The position numbers were made by a program, and so were the translations under genes. From the NCBI GenBank assembly GCA_023231475.1, contig JALJEE010000143.1, positions 1 through 43,020 of the forward strand: a stretch of DNA of 43,020 bases, in the 5' to 3' direction. This document shows positions 1 through 10,557 of the stretch, piece after piece. Source of the stretch: Seison nebaliae. Taxonomy: Eukaryota; Rotifera; Pararotatoria; Seisonacea; Seisonidae. The notes beneath the pieces were generated by a model, which was given only the letters and a program-made list of their open reading frames with translations, had not been told where the DNA came from and made no database searches. Every line of letters starts with the position of its first letter. Positions within the stretch are counted from its first letter, which is position 1.

Positions 1-292
1 TATTTGTACATATACTTCAAATACTTCCAAATGATCATGCAAATTACCCTTGAAAATTGTTAAGTAAAATATATAAAAAATTACCATTTTCAACTTAAGA
101 TTTTTCGTTTCCCATTTTGCCCCCGATTCCCACATTGCCCCCTGTTGACGGTATATAGTTTTTTTTTCTTTTTTAATATAAAATCAAATCCCCTCGGGGT
201 AAGTTAAAAAGAAAATGAAATAGATTAATGTACAAATTGTCAGTGATAAGTTTTCTTCCAATGACGATTTCATCTCGTAAATATTCCGGAAT

Positions 293-439
293 ATGAGAAG
301 TAATATCGAAGTTAGAAGAAAAGAGCTTCATCGAAAGATTCAGGAACATCAATCGAATAATAACAACAAAAGAAGATTGAAAAAATTTTTACACTGGAGA
401 AAAGATGAAAATAATAAATCAGATTCCTCGATAGACTAA
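293..439 (+). CDS. possible 3'-terminal coding exon of an unrecognised gene
   Basis: An open frame of 48 codons begins at an ATG and encodes a very basic, Asn-rich peptide ending NNKSDSSID. A canonical AATAAA lies at 450-455, 11 bases after the stop, which is why I think it may be the last exon of a gene entering from the left. A donor-like GGGGTAAGTT near 196-205 could be the preceding splice donor, but I cannot find a convincing acceptor, and an in-frame TAA at 278-280 limits upward extension. No family is recognised. Chance ORFs of this size are common here, so the call is weak. Confidence 0.25.
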   Translation: MRSNIEVRRKELHRKIQEHQSNNNNKRRLKKFLHWRKDENNKSDSSID

Positions 440-2623
440 ATTATTTTCAAATAAAAAATATATAAATAAATATTCCTCATCGGTACATGTTTGTTAATAC
501 TAGCCATCGTTAAGTAATAAAACTTATGTCACATAAGAATACGTATGTATGTATCCATGGTTGCACATATTATCTATATGAGACATATGTGTACTAGACA
601 AAAATAAATAATAATACGTGTAAATGGGATGGATGGTAAGTAGGAATAACCAAAAAGGAATGGAACGATTGACCTCATAGAACTTAAGTGGGAGAATGGA
701 TATTTATATATTTAGTTGAATGGTTTCCATTAAACGAATTAAAAGGAACCAAAGTATAGTCAAATGATTAGAGCGAGTGTGTTTGTACTTCTGCCCCTGT
801 ACCTTGTACTTTTATTTTAATAATAATATTATTATATTTAATTAATATTATTAACTTATATTAAATAATTTTATATATTAATTTTGGCGAAAACACCAAA
901 AATACACAACCAGGTTGGCGAACTGTCCATTTTAAGAAAAAGAAGCTCCGATTTGTATAAAAGGGTGGCGAAAACACCGTGTACCGCCCCTCGAATAGTT
1001 TAGTTTATAGATAGTTTATCTATCACTTTCTCCATTATCAACATTCACAATCAACTGTGCGTGTGTTACGTAAATGGAAGAAGAATTTTTGAGTAAACAT
1101 TAAACATTCCCGAACAATGAACCAGTGAAATTTGAACTTAAATTTTGAGTTAATGAATTGGTTATTCTCATCTCATCTTTTCTTGGTCTGTTGTCTAATG
1201 TCTTGAGAGAAAGAAGTCGATTAATTTCTGAAAGTTAATTTCCGAAAAAGGTGGTTTGAAAAAAAAGTAAATAAAGGAACAGGTACAGAGTGACATCTGA
1301 ACACACGTTGTTTAGATGACTAATAATATTTTTATAGAATTTGTTTGAGTTTTTCATTTTTTATTAATATAATATTTTTAAATTATTGAAATTATTAATA
1401 AATAATTTTTTTCAAATACCCTCAAATTTATGGGGATGATACGAAATTTGTCTGTCTTTAGAGGAGTTATTGACAATGAGGATATGACCTTCCGGAAACC
1501 AATTCATTCTTTAGCATTTCAGTTATATAGGAATCAACAGTGCAGATGCTGTTAACTGAACAGTATCTCGAAACGATTGAGTGAAGAATAAAAACTCTCT
1601 CCAAAATTTGGAAGTTTCCGATTAACATTACGATTTGCATTATAAACTTTCCCAGACGAACTCTCAATTACATTTAATAGTTCTTGATAGAAATGATGTT
1701 CATAATTATTGAGATACAAGTCGACTTGTAACTAGAGAAAAAATGAATTTTTACATATAGGAACAAATCTTGACTTAATCTTGACTTTTCATAAATGGAA
1801 TCTTGCAAAACAATATTCATAACCATTGCCAGATAGTTTGACAACACTGCCTGGAAAAATATGAACCAACAACTAGTTTTCTTAATATAATACCAATCAG
1901 AAAATGATCGATTCATTATTTTATATTAAAAGATGCCAAATGAAAAGGATGATCTATCTGATAGACTATCAATGATATATTGTATCACATAACGCTAGAT
2001 CAATAAAAGAGCAGTTGAATTTGTTAAGGAGATTTTTTTCCATCATCGGTTAATAAATTTATATGGAGTAAAGAGAGGTTGAAATCGCCTCTCAATTTAA
2101 AGTAAATTATATAAATGAAATTGTCCACATATTCATCATTGATGGTAAGAAGTAAAGAAATTATGGGTGTTTTCTACTACTTTCACTAAAACGTTTACAT
2201 CATTTGATTATTATCCTCTATTGTCTATATTGTTCATGTGACTAATATAATAAAGATTTTCATGAAAATAATGATTCATCTTAAATAATATGATGTGAAA
2301 TAGAAAAATTGTCCTTGTGAATTTCCTTGTCATGCGCTACGTACGCCAATTTTAACATGGAAATTCTTCTTCTTCTTTTTCTAGGACGATGTAATGATAA
2401 TGATTCGTCCATTGAAGCAAGTGTACCCATACGAGATTATTTGTTTGTTTTTTTGTATTAATATGTATTACTCATAATGAGTGAGAGTAAATTTCTATGA
2501 AGGAATTAATTGAAATTTCTCACATAATGAGAAATTGTTCGATAATCCTTTTCACCATCATCTAAATCATCAACGACTTTAAAACATCGTTAGGTTCATT
2601 TTTCAAAACTTTCAAAAGACAGA
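440..2623. other. intergenic, AT-rich, no gene seen
   Basis: No conserved coding segment is visible on either strand. Two short minus-strand frames (1467-1667, 1674-1916) look like chance ORFs. The 13-base word TGGCGAAAACACC occurs twice, at 885-897 and 966-978. The right part presumably holds the plastin promoter and 5' leader. A pyrimidine-rich TTTTCTAG near 2377-2384 could be a leader intron acceptor. Confidence 0.5.
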
Positions 2624-4991
2624 ATGAGGAGAGGTGGTGGAATGAATAATTTGAATCGTCAAAGTATGATTCTATCGTCGGAACAAATGGTTGATCTGGC
2701 TGAAATGTTGGAAACGGTTTTCCATTTCTTCCCCTTATTTTCTCATTCACTTTTATTACGATAGCAAAATTTGGAGATGAACGAACAGGGTTATATTGAA
2801 CTCGGACAGTTTAAAGAGGCACTGAAAGGTGTTGGTTACGATTTACCGAAATATCAATTGCAAGATCTTTTCCGTCAACTGAATATGAATGAAACATCTT
2901 TAACATTGAACGAATTTTATCATGTTTCCAATCAACATTTCTTTTCCCTCCTCCCCATACTCTAGAGTCGTTTGTTAGACTTTCAAACATCTTCGAGAAA
3001 AATCAGATTTCCGTGGCAGTTTAACTTCCAATGCCGTTTTAGAGAAACATACAAATCGAAGGAAAAAAGATCCGGAGGATGAAGAGACGGAAGAAGAAGG
3101 AGAAGAAGAATCAAATTCTTATCACACAGTGGAACATCGAGAACGAATCGCTTTCGCAACTTGGATGAATAACAATTTAAGAGACGATCCACATTTATCA
3201 TTAAACACACATCCCATCGATGTCAATTCTACGGACGATCTCTATAAGAAATGTACAAATGGAATATTATTATGGTTAGAATTATTTCGTCCCATCAATT
3301 AAGCTTATGTCGCCTTAGCAAATTGATCAATTTAGCCGTCCCCAGTACGATCGATGTACGAACAATAAATACATCGAAGAAATCAAATGAATTGAATGTT
3401 TATGAGAAACATGAGAATATTCAATTAGCATTGAATAGTGCCGAGTCAATCGGTTGTAATGTGATTAATATGAGACCGGATGAAATAGAAAAAGCCAGAC
3501 CTCATCTCACTTTGGGATTAATATGGCAAATTATTCGAATTAGTTTATTCAACGAGATCAATCTAAAACAAGTACCAGGATTGACGATGTTATTAAATGA
3601 AGATGAAGATGCCAATTTACTTCGACAATTATCGCCCGAACAATTATTGTTGAGATGGGCAAACTTCCAATTGAAGAAATCAGATTATGATGGCGCTCCT
3701 TTAACTAATTTTACATCTTGTATCAAAGACTCGGAAGCATATACGTACTTGATTCATACAATCGCACCAACCGGTTCAGGAGTTAATTTATCTCCATTGA
3801 ATATCAAGAATAATGATATGAACCGAGCCGAACATATGTTGGGGGAAGCTAATAAGATTGATTGTCGAGTATTCGTCAGTCCCGACGATGTTGTCAATGG
3901 AAGAGCCAAACTCAATTTGGCATTCGTAGCAAATCTTTTTAATAATTATCCGAATTTAGATGTAGATAAATCGGTAGAAAACGAAGATGAAGAACAACCG
4001 GAAGAAGAGACGAGAGAAGAGAGAATGTATAAGAACTGGATAAACAGTATGGGTATCCAACCATCCGTTAATTATTTATATACCGATCTCAATGATTGTC
4101 TTGTAATTTTCCAAGTTTATTATATCTTCAAAAAATAAGAGTTTCTCTTCATAATTCTCATTCATTTCAAGTTATACGATCTCATTCGATCCAATACGGT
4201 CAATTGGAAGAAGGTCGTCATCAAATTTCAACAAATGAGGAAAACTTTTCAAAAAATCGGTTTCTACTTTTTTTTTCTTCTCGGACTTTCTAAATATACT
4301 CAAATTTAATTATTATTTTCTCGAAGGTAATTGCAATTATGCTGTTGATATTGGGAAGAATGTAATGAAATTTTCTCTCGTTGGAATTGGTGGTGAGGAT
4401 ATTTACAACGGAAATAAAACATTAACATTAGGTGACTTATTTTCATTCATCAATTATCCCTTTCTTCAACCACCTCAATTATTCAGCGTTGCTATGGCAA
4501 CTGATGAAAGCATACACTCTTTCCTTATTAGAAAAATTGAACAATTCCGATTATTCCACAGCTATTGTAGATGAAGATATTTTGAACTGGGTAAATCATA
4601 CAGTTAATTTATCTTTCCATTATCTTTCCATTCTCATTATATCCGCTCTAGTTGACGAATAATGGAAAGAAGTCTCATATCGAATCATTTAAAGATCCCA
4701 AAATCAAAACTGGATTGCCAGTTATCGATCTGATAGATTCGATTCGACCCAATAGTATCGATTACAACGAAGTGACAATGGGAAAAACATTAGAAGTTAA
4801 TTAGAATTAATAATATTTTCATTTTCATTCTTCTCCAGGAAAGAATGCAGAATGCTAGTTACGCTATAAGTGCTAGTAGGAAAATTGGAGCTAGATGTTA
4901 TGCATTACCAGAAGATATTATGGAAGGTGCACAGAAACAAGTGCTCACCGTTTTCGCCACATTAATGTTGAGACATATGCAAAATGGTTGA
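2624..4991 (+). CDS. plastin/fimbrin, actin-bundling protein (9 exons)
   Basis: Plastins cross-link actin filaments through two tandem actin-binding domains, each made of two calponin-homology (CH) domains, in the cortex and protrusions. Exons: 2624-2716, 2765-2923, 2979-3274, 3319-4114, 4172-4259, 4327-4431, 4487-4602, 4652-4795 and 4839-4991. They sum to 1950 nt, giving 649 residues against about 630 in vertebrate plastins. An N-terminal EF-hand pair spans residues ~15-85, followed by an acidic linker and CH domains near 134-250, 285-395, 412-515 and 538-645. Diagnostic blocks are [53 protein letters not shown] and [14 protein letters not shown]. Introns are 43-67 bp. Both EF-hand loops have lost canonical calcium ligands. 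The start is the first Met that opens into the EF-hand. The fold assignment is secure. Confidence 0.95.
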
Positions 4992-5192
4992 GAATGTTCT
5001 CTCGCATATTTCGCTCAATAATTTTTTCAAGTGGAAATCATCAACTCTTTCCTCCGTCGATTCCAATTAAGTTTTTTAATTCTAAAAAGACTAAATTAAT
5101 TTATAGACTAATTATCCATTCTACAGAGTTCCAAAATCCTTTTTTTATATTTAAGCAGAGTGTCCGAAATTTTACAATCCGATAATTAATTC

Positions 5193-5198
5193 AATAAA
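5193..5198 (+). terminator. poly(A) signal of plastin
   Basis: AATAAA about 200 bases after the plastin stop codon, the first canonical hexamer downstream on that strand. Confidence 0.6.
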
Positions 5199-5565
5199 GA
5201 AATTTTAATGAAAAACAAAATTCTTTTTAAATTACTAAACAATTACTTTCCACTTATTAATTATTATTATGATCAATAATCATTCTTTTCTATTAATAAA
5301 TGATATTAATTGGAAGAGAATTTAGTTAAAATAAGTAAACAATTTAGTAATATTTCTACTTGAGTAACAACAAAATAAGATTGATAATGTGAAGTTTGTG
5401 AGAATTATGAATTTCTTACATGAGAATTGGAATGTGATGAAGTGTATGCATGATCGTCTGTCATTTGGAAGAACAATGTACGTATAAGGGTTTGGAGAGG
5501 AGGAAACAATTCATTATTGCAATTCGAATGTGACTACAATTCGTTTGTGAGTTTCCTTAAATTTC

Positions 5566-5764
5566 TAATAGTAATCGGTAGTAATAGTAGTAGTAATAAT
5601 AGTAATCGGTAGTAATAGTAGTAGTAATAATAGTAGTAATAGTAATAGTAATAGTAATAGTAATAGTAGTAGTAATAGTAATAGTAGTAGTAGTAGTAAT
5701 AATAGTAGTAATAGTAGTAATAGTAGTAGTAATGGTAATAGTAGTAATAGTAGTAGCAGCAGCG
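5566..5764 (+). repeat. AGT/AAT trinucleotide microsatellite with nested duplication
   Basis: About 200 bases of interspersed AGT and AAT triplets end in AGC triplets. At its left end a unit of roughly 30 bases, marked by TAATCGGTAGTAATAGTAG, occurs twice in a row, so the array grew both by triplet slippage and by copying a larger block. It lies about 310 bp upstream of the CDK start codon. Confidence 0.9.
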
Positions 5765-6073
5765 GTGAAAGGAATAATCTATTATACTGATTGATAAAAG
5801 TAGAAGGAAAGTTTATTTTTTGAAAAAATTTGTCACTGCAAAATAGTGAAAAGCTAAAATTATAAAAATGTAATTCATAAATTTAGCAGTTTGAATGAAG
5901 TGAGAAAGAGAAATTTTGGGATTTCAATAAAATAAATTTACTTCTAATTCTATTTGTTTGTGACTATTCGATAATTGTGAAAAGAAAGTCCCAAATCACT
6001 CCGATGTGTTAGAAGTGACAAAAAGATTTGAGATCTCCAAAAGCAGAATAAATTTATTTGATTTTGGAGGGGC

Positions 6074-7415
6074 ATGAATAATAATTCTTCAGATGAGAAT
6101 AACAGAAAGAAAACGGACAACTATTCAACGACTACCTCAAATAATAATGTCATGATTGATGGTGATGGTGGCGACGGTGATTTATATGATAGTAATGGAA
6201 GTAATTATCATCATCGAATGACGTCGAGACTTCATCGATCGAATCATATCGATAATTCTCAAAATATCAATAATCGATATGAGAAGACGACGGTTATTGG
6301 TCGTGGTGCTTATGGAATCGTTTTTAAAGGTATCGATTTAGTCAGTGGTCATGATGTGGTGGCATTGAAACAGATTAATATTCCAATGACAGAAGATGGA
6401 ATTCCTACGTCAACAATTCGAGAGATTGGCTATTTGAAATATTTGAATCGATATGAACATCCGAATATTGTTCGATTGATGGATGTGATCAATACTCCTC
6501 AACTTAATGATTATATTACACTCACACTCGTTTTCGAATATGTTCCACAAGATCTCGCTTCCTATCTCAAACAACGAACTCATCCACTTTCCGAATTGGA
6601 ATTGCTCAGTCTCACCAAACAACTTTTGAATGGTGTCTCATTTCTCCATATGAATCGGATGATTCATCGTGATATCAAACCACAAAATATTCTCGTTACC
6701 AATGAAGGTCTTTTAAAGATCGCTGATTTTGGTTTAGCTCGAATCTACTCGGCTGAAATGCCATTGACAGCACTCGTTCTTCTTTTCCTTCAAATCATTT
6801 ATAAAATATCATTTCCACAGGTCATCACTTTATGGTATCGTCCACCAGAAGTTCTATTGAATGCATCATATGGTAGTGCTGTAGATGTTTGGAGTTGTGG
6901 TTGTATCATTGCTGAAATGATTTCTTCCTCGTTCATTTTATTATTTAAATATATTTATCACAATTATTTTTCTCCATTATTTAGTGTCTTATTTAGAGGA
7001 TCGAGTGAGACACATCAGTTAACGGTAATAATTTCAGTATTGGGAATTCCAGAAAAGAAAGAATGGCCAGAAGGTATATCAATATGTTATAATTCTTTCT
7101 TAAATTATCTCGAAAGTCATTCCAATGAGATGAATCATATCAAATCAATAGTTTTGGATGAAAGAGAAAAAATCAATTTTCATTTTCCATCTAATCAAAA
7201 TAAATCATTCATTCCAATGCTCTGTAAATATCCATCATTCAATAAATTAATTGATGATCTACTACTAGTTCCACTTTCTCTTATCATCTCTCTAATTTCG
7301 AATTTTCATTCTAAAGAAAATGTTGGAATTCGATCCAGCGAAAAGAATTAGTGCTCAAGATGCTCTTTTACATCCCGCACTCGAAGATGAAGATCAAGAA
7401 CAACAACTTCGATGA
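6074..7415 (+). CDS. CDK4/6-type cyclin-dependent kinase (4 exons)
   Basis: This is a serine/threonine kinase of the cyclin D-dependent CDK4/6 subfamily, which phosphorylates retinoblastoma-type proteins in G1. Exons 6074-6775, 6821-6930, 6985-7267 and 7317-7415 give 397 residues. The first ~68 residues are an Asn/Asp/His-rich extension not usual in the family. Visible kinase features are the glycine loop IGRGAYGIVF (G76, G78, G81), K99, the C-helix PTSTIRE (E117; compare PISTVRE of CDK4/6), VTLVFE-like TLTLVFEYVPQDL, HRD (D200), N205, DFG (D218), T-loop Thr232 in PLTAL, and WYRPPEVLL. The C-lobe ends KMLEFDPAKRISAQDALLHP. A segment around 310-365 is longer than in vertebrate CDK4. The first intron is 45 nt, in frame and stop-free. 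Poly(A) signals lie at 7870-7875 and 7900-7905. CDK10-like kinases are the main alternative, but the helix and T-loop favour CDK4/6. Confidence 0.92.
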
Positions 7416-9787
7416 GAGAACAAACAATTTTCTGGAAGGGAAACAATATTTATTTTTTAAAAAAATATTCCTTAGAAACACCAAATGCCATTAAAGAAAT
7501 TCCATTCAATCATTTTAATCATATGACGCTGGTCGTTTGATGATTATGAATCAAAGTTTATTTCTATTCCAATCAAGTCAACTTCTTTATAAGAAATATT
7601 GTTGGGGACAAAATAAATCAAACTCTTTTTCATATCCATCGATCTTACACCAACGAATTTGGGAGATAATTCGAACAGACGATGAGCGACACCTTGAACT
7701 CGACTTAATTCTCGTAAAAAACACATTTTCTATTTTATTTTATTCATCCAAACTCGTAAATTCTTTCGGACATCTGATGCCGTATTTCTCATAATCATTT
7801 AGATTAGGACAACTAATTTTTTAAAATTGTAGGTTTTTAACACAACCTCACGACAACTATGAGAATGACAATAAATTATTTTTTATGTTCAACTTTCTCA
7901 ATAAAAGATGAAAACGGAAAGAAACTTATTGTGATGATGAAAGAAAATTGTTTAGTTTTTTCTTTTAATGCAAATAGAAAGTCAAATGTCAAACAGATGT
8001 GACGGAAACATTTCATCATATTTTAGTTGTCCGATAACAAAAAGAAAGTGTAGAAGAAATAAATGTGTCATCCGTCCAAAAGAAAACTTTTAAATTGATT
8101 CCGAATAAAAGTTTCGTCATTGAAAATTTTTAAAGAGTTTTTATTACTAATGGGGAAAGAAATGGGAAAAAGTTTCATAAATTTTTTTTATCATCGAGTC
8201 AAATTTCGACATAAATTTCGTCCAGGAAAACATTTATAAAAGGAAATCATATTCCTTCTCCTATCTATTTTGTTCTCTATCTATTTTCTAATGAAAGTAT
8301 TAATTTTCTTCGATTCGTTATTCATCACATTCTGGAAATCGAGAATGGCGTCTTCGTCGGTTGATGAACGTAAGTTATTAATGGAAATGTTTACAACGGA
8401 AGCACTTGAATGTACTTTATGCTGATCCTTTTTATTCCGATAATTTATTTGTAAATTATTCATGTTATCTGATAACGCTTCGTCCACATTCGACTTTCGA
8501 GATTTCCTTTCCATCCTAAATCTAACTAGAGTTCCAATACCACTGTCTGTGTAATAGTATTAGGAATAACTAAATGAATGTAATGTAGTAGTCGTAGTAG
8601 TTGTAATGAATGACGAAACGAACGTTTGGGGAGGGATGGCACTAGCCAATCACAAAATAGCACGATAAATATAAATAAATAAGAAGAGATACCTAACAGA
8701 TGAAGAGAGTAATACAAATAGAAAAATGAAAAGTTGAACAATTAAAAAAAATTTTTAATTTTCCTCAAAATTTTCTTATGTCAATTCGTTTCATTCTTAA
8801 ATCTTTTTCTAGTCAATTTACTTCAATCGGCTCTAGCGTGCTAGTTGAATTTCTTATTCATTTTATTTCGCCTTAGTTACTAAATTTCAGTTGACTATGA
8901 AGAAATCTTCATATTTTATTAAGTCGATGTTAATCCTATTCAAAATCGTAGCTATTCTTCTACGTCTTTTTTCGTCTCGTCGTCCACTCGATAAGAGAAG
9001 CAGTTTTCGTTCCATTATTTACCTCTCTTCTCCTTCGTTGACATATGTAAATGTTAGAAACGTTCTCTATCAACATTTTTCTCCAATCCCCCTCCTAATT
9101 CACCTTCCTCCCCTACACACACACACACACACACACACACGCATACACTCATTCAAGAGAAAAGAGTTCACAGTTTTCTCACGATAACTGAACTTAAATC
9201 GACTAAAAAGAAGATTTGATGAAAAAAAATTTTTTTCTCGATAAACACAAACAAAATAAACAAATAAAATAATTGTGATGATAATAAAAGTTTTTTCGAA
9301 TTTGAAACTTCATTTCAAGAGCTACAGATCTGCTGTCTGATCAAATTAAATTTCGTCGACTCTTTAATAAATTTGATGAAAGAAAAGGAGAATTAGTTAG
9401 CCAAATGAAAATGATGAAATATTTTCGTGAGAATTCTTTGAAAAGAACATGAAGAAAGAAAGAAAGAAAGAAATAGGAATTTATTATTATTCAAGGTTTT
9501 ATTCTCTTTACCGTTGTCGTTTCTTCGCCGCTCTCTACTCGGTGATGTAAATAAGAAATTTTCGTTCTAACTTTTCTGAAGGAATTTCTTTTTCCTTCAC
9601 GTATTCCTTTTCTTATTCCTTCTCCTATTTTATTTTGTCTTCCTCAAAAAATTTAATGTTGAACACACACACACACACAAATACACAGAAATATACACAA
9701 ATAGACACAGGAATGTACATATGATACAAGATGAATGTATGGACCGAGATACATATAGGAAGTTGGAGAGATAACTGATAAATTTTA
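7416..9787. other. intergenic region, no supported gene
   Basis: The left end is the CDK 3' UTR. Beyond it are only short frames without family likeness, including a polar 77-codon minus-strand ORF at 8281-8514 and a 47-codon plus-strand run ending at 9451. Simple repeats are an (AC)13 tract at 9115-9140, a GAAA run near 9453-9472 and a second AC tract at 9663-9679. Confidence 0.5.
9115..9140. repeat. (AC)n microsatellite
   Basis: Thirteen uninterrupted AC dinucleotides. Similar AC tracts occur at 9663-9679 and 19921-19939. Confidence 0.95.
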
Positions 9788-10120
9788 TTAATTATTTTTC
9801 CTTCTTCGTATTCTCTTCACTACTAAAATTTTCATATAATAAACACCAAATTCTAATAACAACAACATTACGACGTTGGTAACGACGAGAACGAGAATAA
9901 TTGAAATTAGTTGAGGAGGCCAAACCTGAAATTGCATCAAATAAATGACAATTTGATGATGTAAGTACTAATTGATTAATGAGACGAATTCCCATACCAA
10001 TTACCCATCCTCTTCTGTTCGATATTCGTAACACGTAACTTAACGGAAAATGAAGTTCAGGAAATTGTTAATTGGATAGTCATCAAACGGAATTTCCGGT
10101 TACCTGTTAAAGAAAACCAT
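9788..10120 (-). CDS. possible 62-residue spliced membrane protein (3 exons)
   Basis: On the minus strand three exons can be chained: 10120-10104 (start codon at 10118-10120), 10038-10005 and 9925-9788, total 189 nt. The introns (65 and 79 bp) begin GTAACC and GTAATT and end TTAAG and TTTCAG, and the phases agree. The product begins MVFFNSYVLRISNRRGW, then has a strongly hydrophobic stretch (about residues 24-46) and a basic tail KRIRRRKNN, as expected for a single-pass protein with a cytosolic tail. An AATAAA (9784-9789) overlaps the stop. The GWVWPP entry to the membrane segment recalls the N-terminal end of ZDHHC1/11-type palmitoyltransferases, but no DHHC domain follows. An upstream in-frame TGA limits extension. 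It could be chance; no homologue is claimed. Confidence 0.3.
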
Positions 10121-10557
10121 TTTCCTATCCTCATACCATTTTTCAGTTGTTGTAAATTTTCAATTTTTACATTTTCCGTAAAGATGATAATTTTGTATTA
10201 CAATATTTCCAAATATATTATTTCAAAATGAGAAATGAAATGAAATTCTAAAAAAATTGAAATTTTCTTTTATAAAATTTTCAGAATGATTTATCGAAAT
10301 GGGATTAATTTGAAAAAGTAAATTAGGTCAATTTTTTTTTTCAACTTAATTTCATTTCGATCTTTCAAATACGAGAGAAACAAAAGAGAGAGAGAAACAA
10401 AAGAAAGAGAGAATAAGTGGGAAGAATATATATATGGTGATTTGTTGAGATCACGTGACCATCTCACGATTAAAAGATTCAATTCTTCATCATTTCTTTT
10501 CAATTAACATCAATTTCTATCAAACAATAATAACAACGAGAGAAATATTAAGAAGGA
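10121..10557. other. presumed promoter/5' leader between divergent transcripts
   Basis: AT-rich spacer between the candidate minus-strand mini-gene and the RalGDS-like gene, with an AG-rich stretch near 10374-10415. An in-frame TAA two codons before 10558 fixes the upstream limit of the RalGDS-like reading frame. No consensus promoter element is evident. Confidence 0.4.

Larger units (their letters stand above)
4992..6073. other. plastin 3' UTR and intergenic spacer
   Basis: A poly(A) signal AATAAA lies at 5193-5198, about 200 bases after the plastin stop. The rest is AT-rich and holds a trinucleotide repeat (listed separately) and, presumably, the CDK promoter. No coding segment is supported; the open frame at 4895-5185 is an out-of-frame shadow of the last plastin exon. 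Confidence 0.6.

Noticed and set aside
1467-1916. Two short minus-strand ORFs
   Set aside because: AT-rich chance frames with no conserved motif, signal or poly(A) site.
4895-5185. 96-codon ORF overlapping the plastin last exon
   Set aside because: It is in a different frame from the conserved [10 protein letters not shown] block and runs into the 3' UTR.
8281-8514. 77-codon minus-strand ORF, polar and Met-initiated
   Set aside because: No family likeness, no nearby AATAAA on that strand and no convincing splice partner. The length is within chance for this composition.
8891-9187. 98-codon plus-strand ORF
   Set aside because: Half of it translates an AC microsatellite, and the remainder has no domain or signal that survives inspection.
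9315-9451. 47-codon plus-strand run with a charged, helical-looking product
   Set aside because: No start codon at its head, no identifiable upstream exon and no homologue, so it was not called as an exon.
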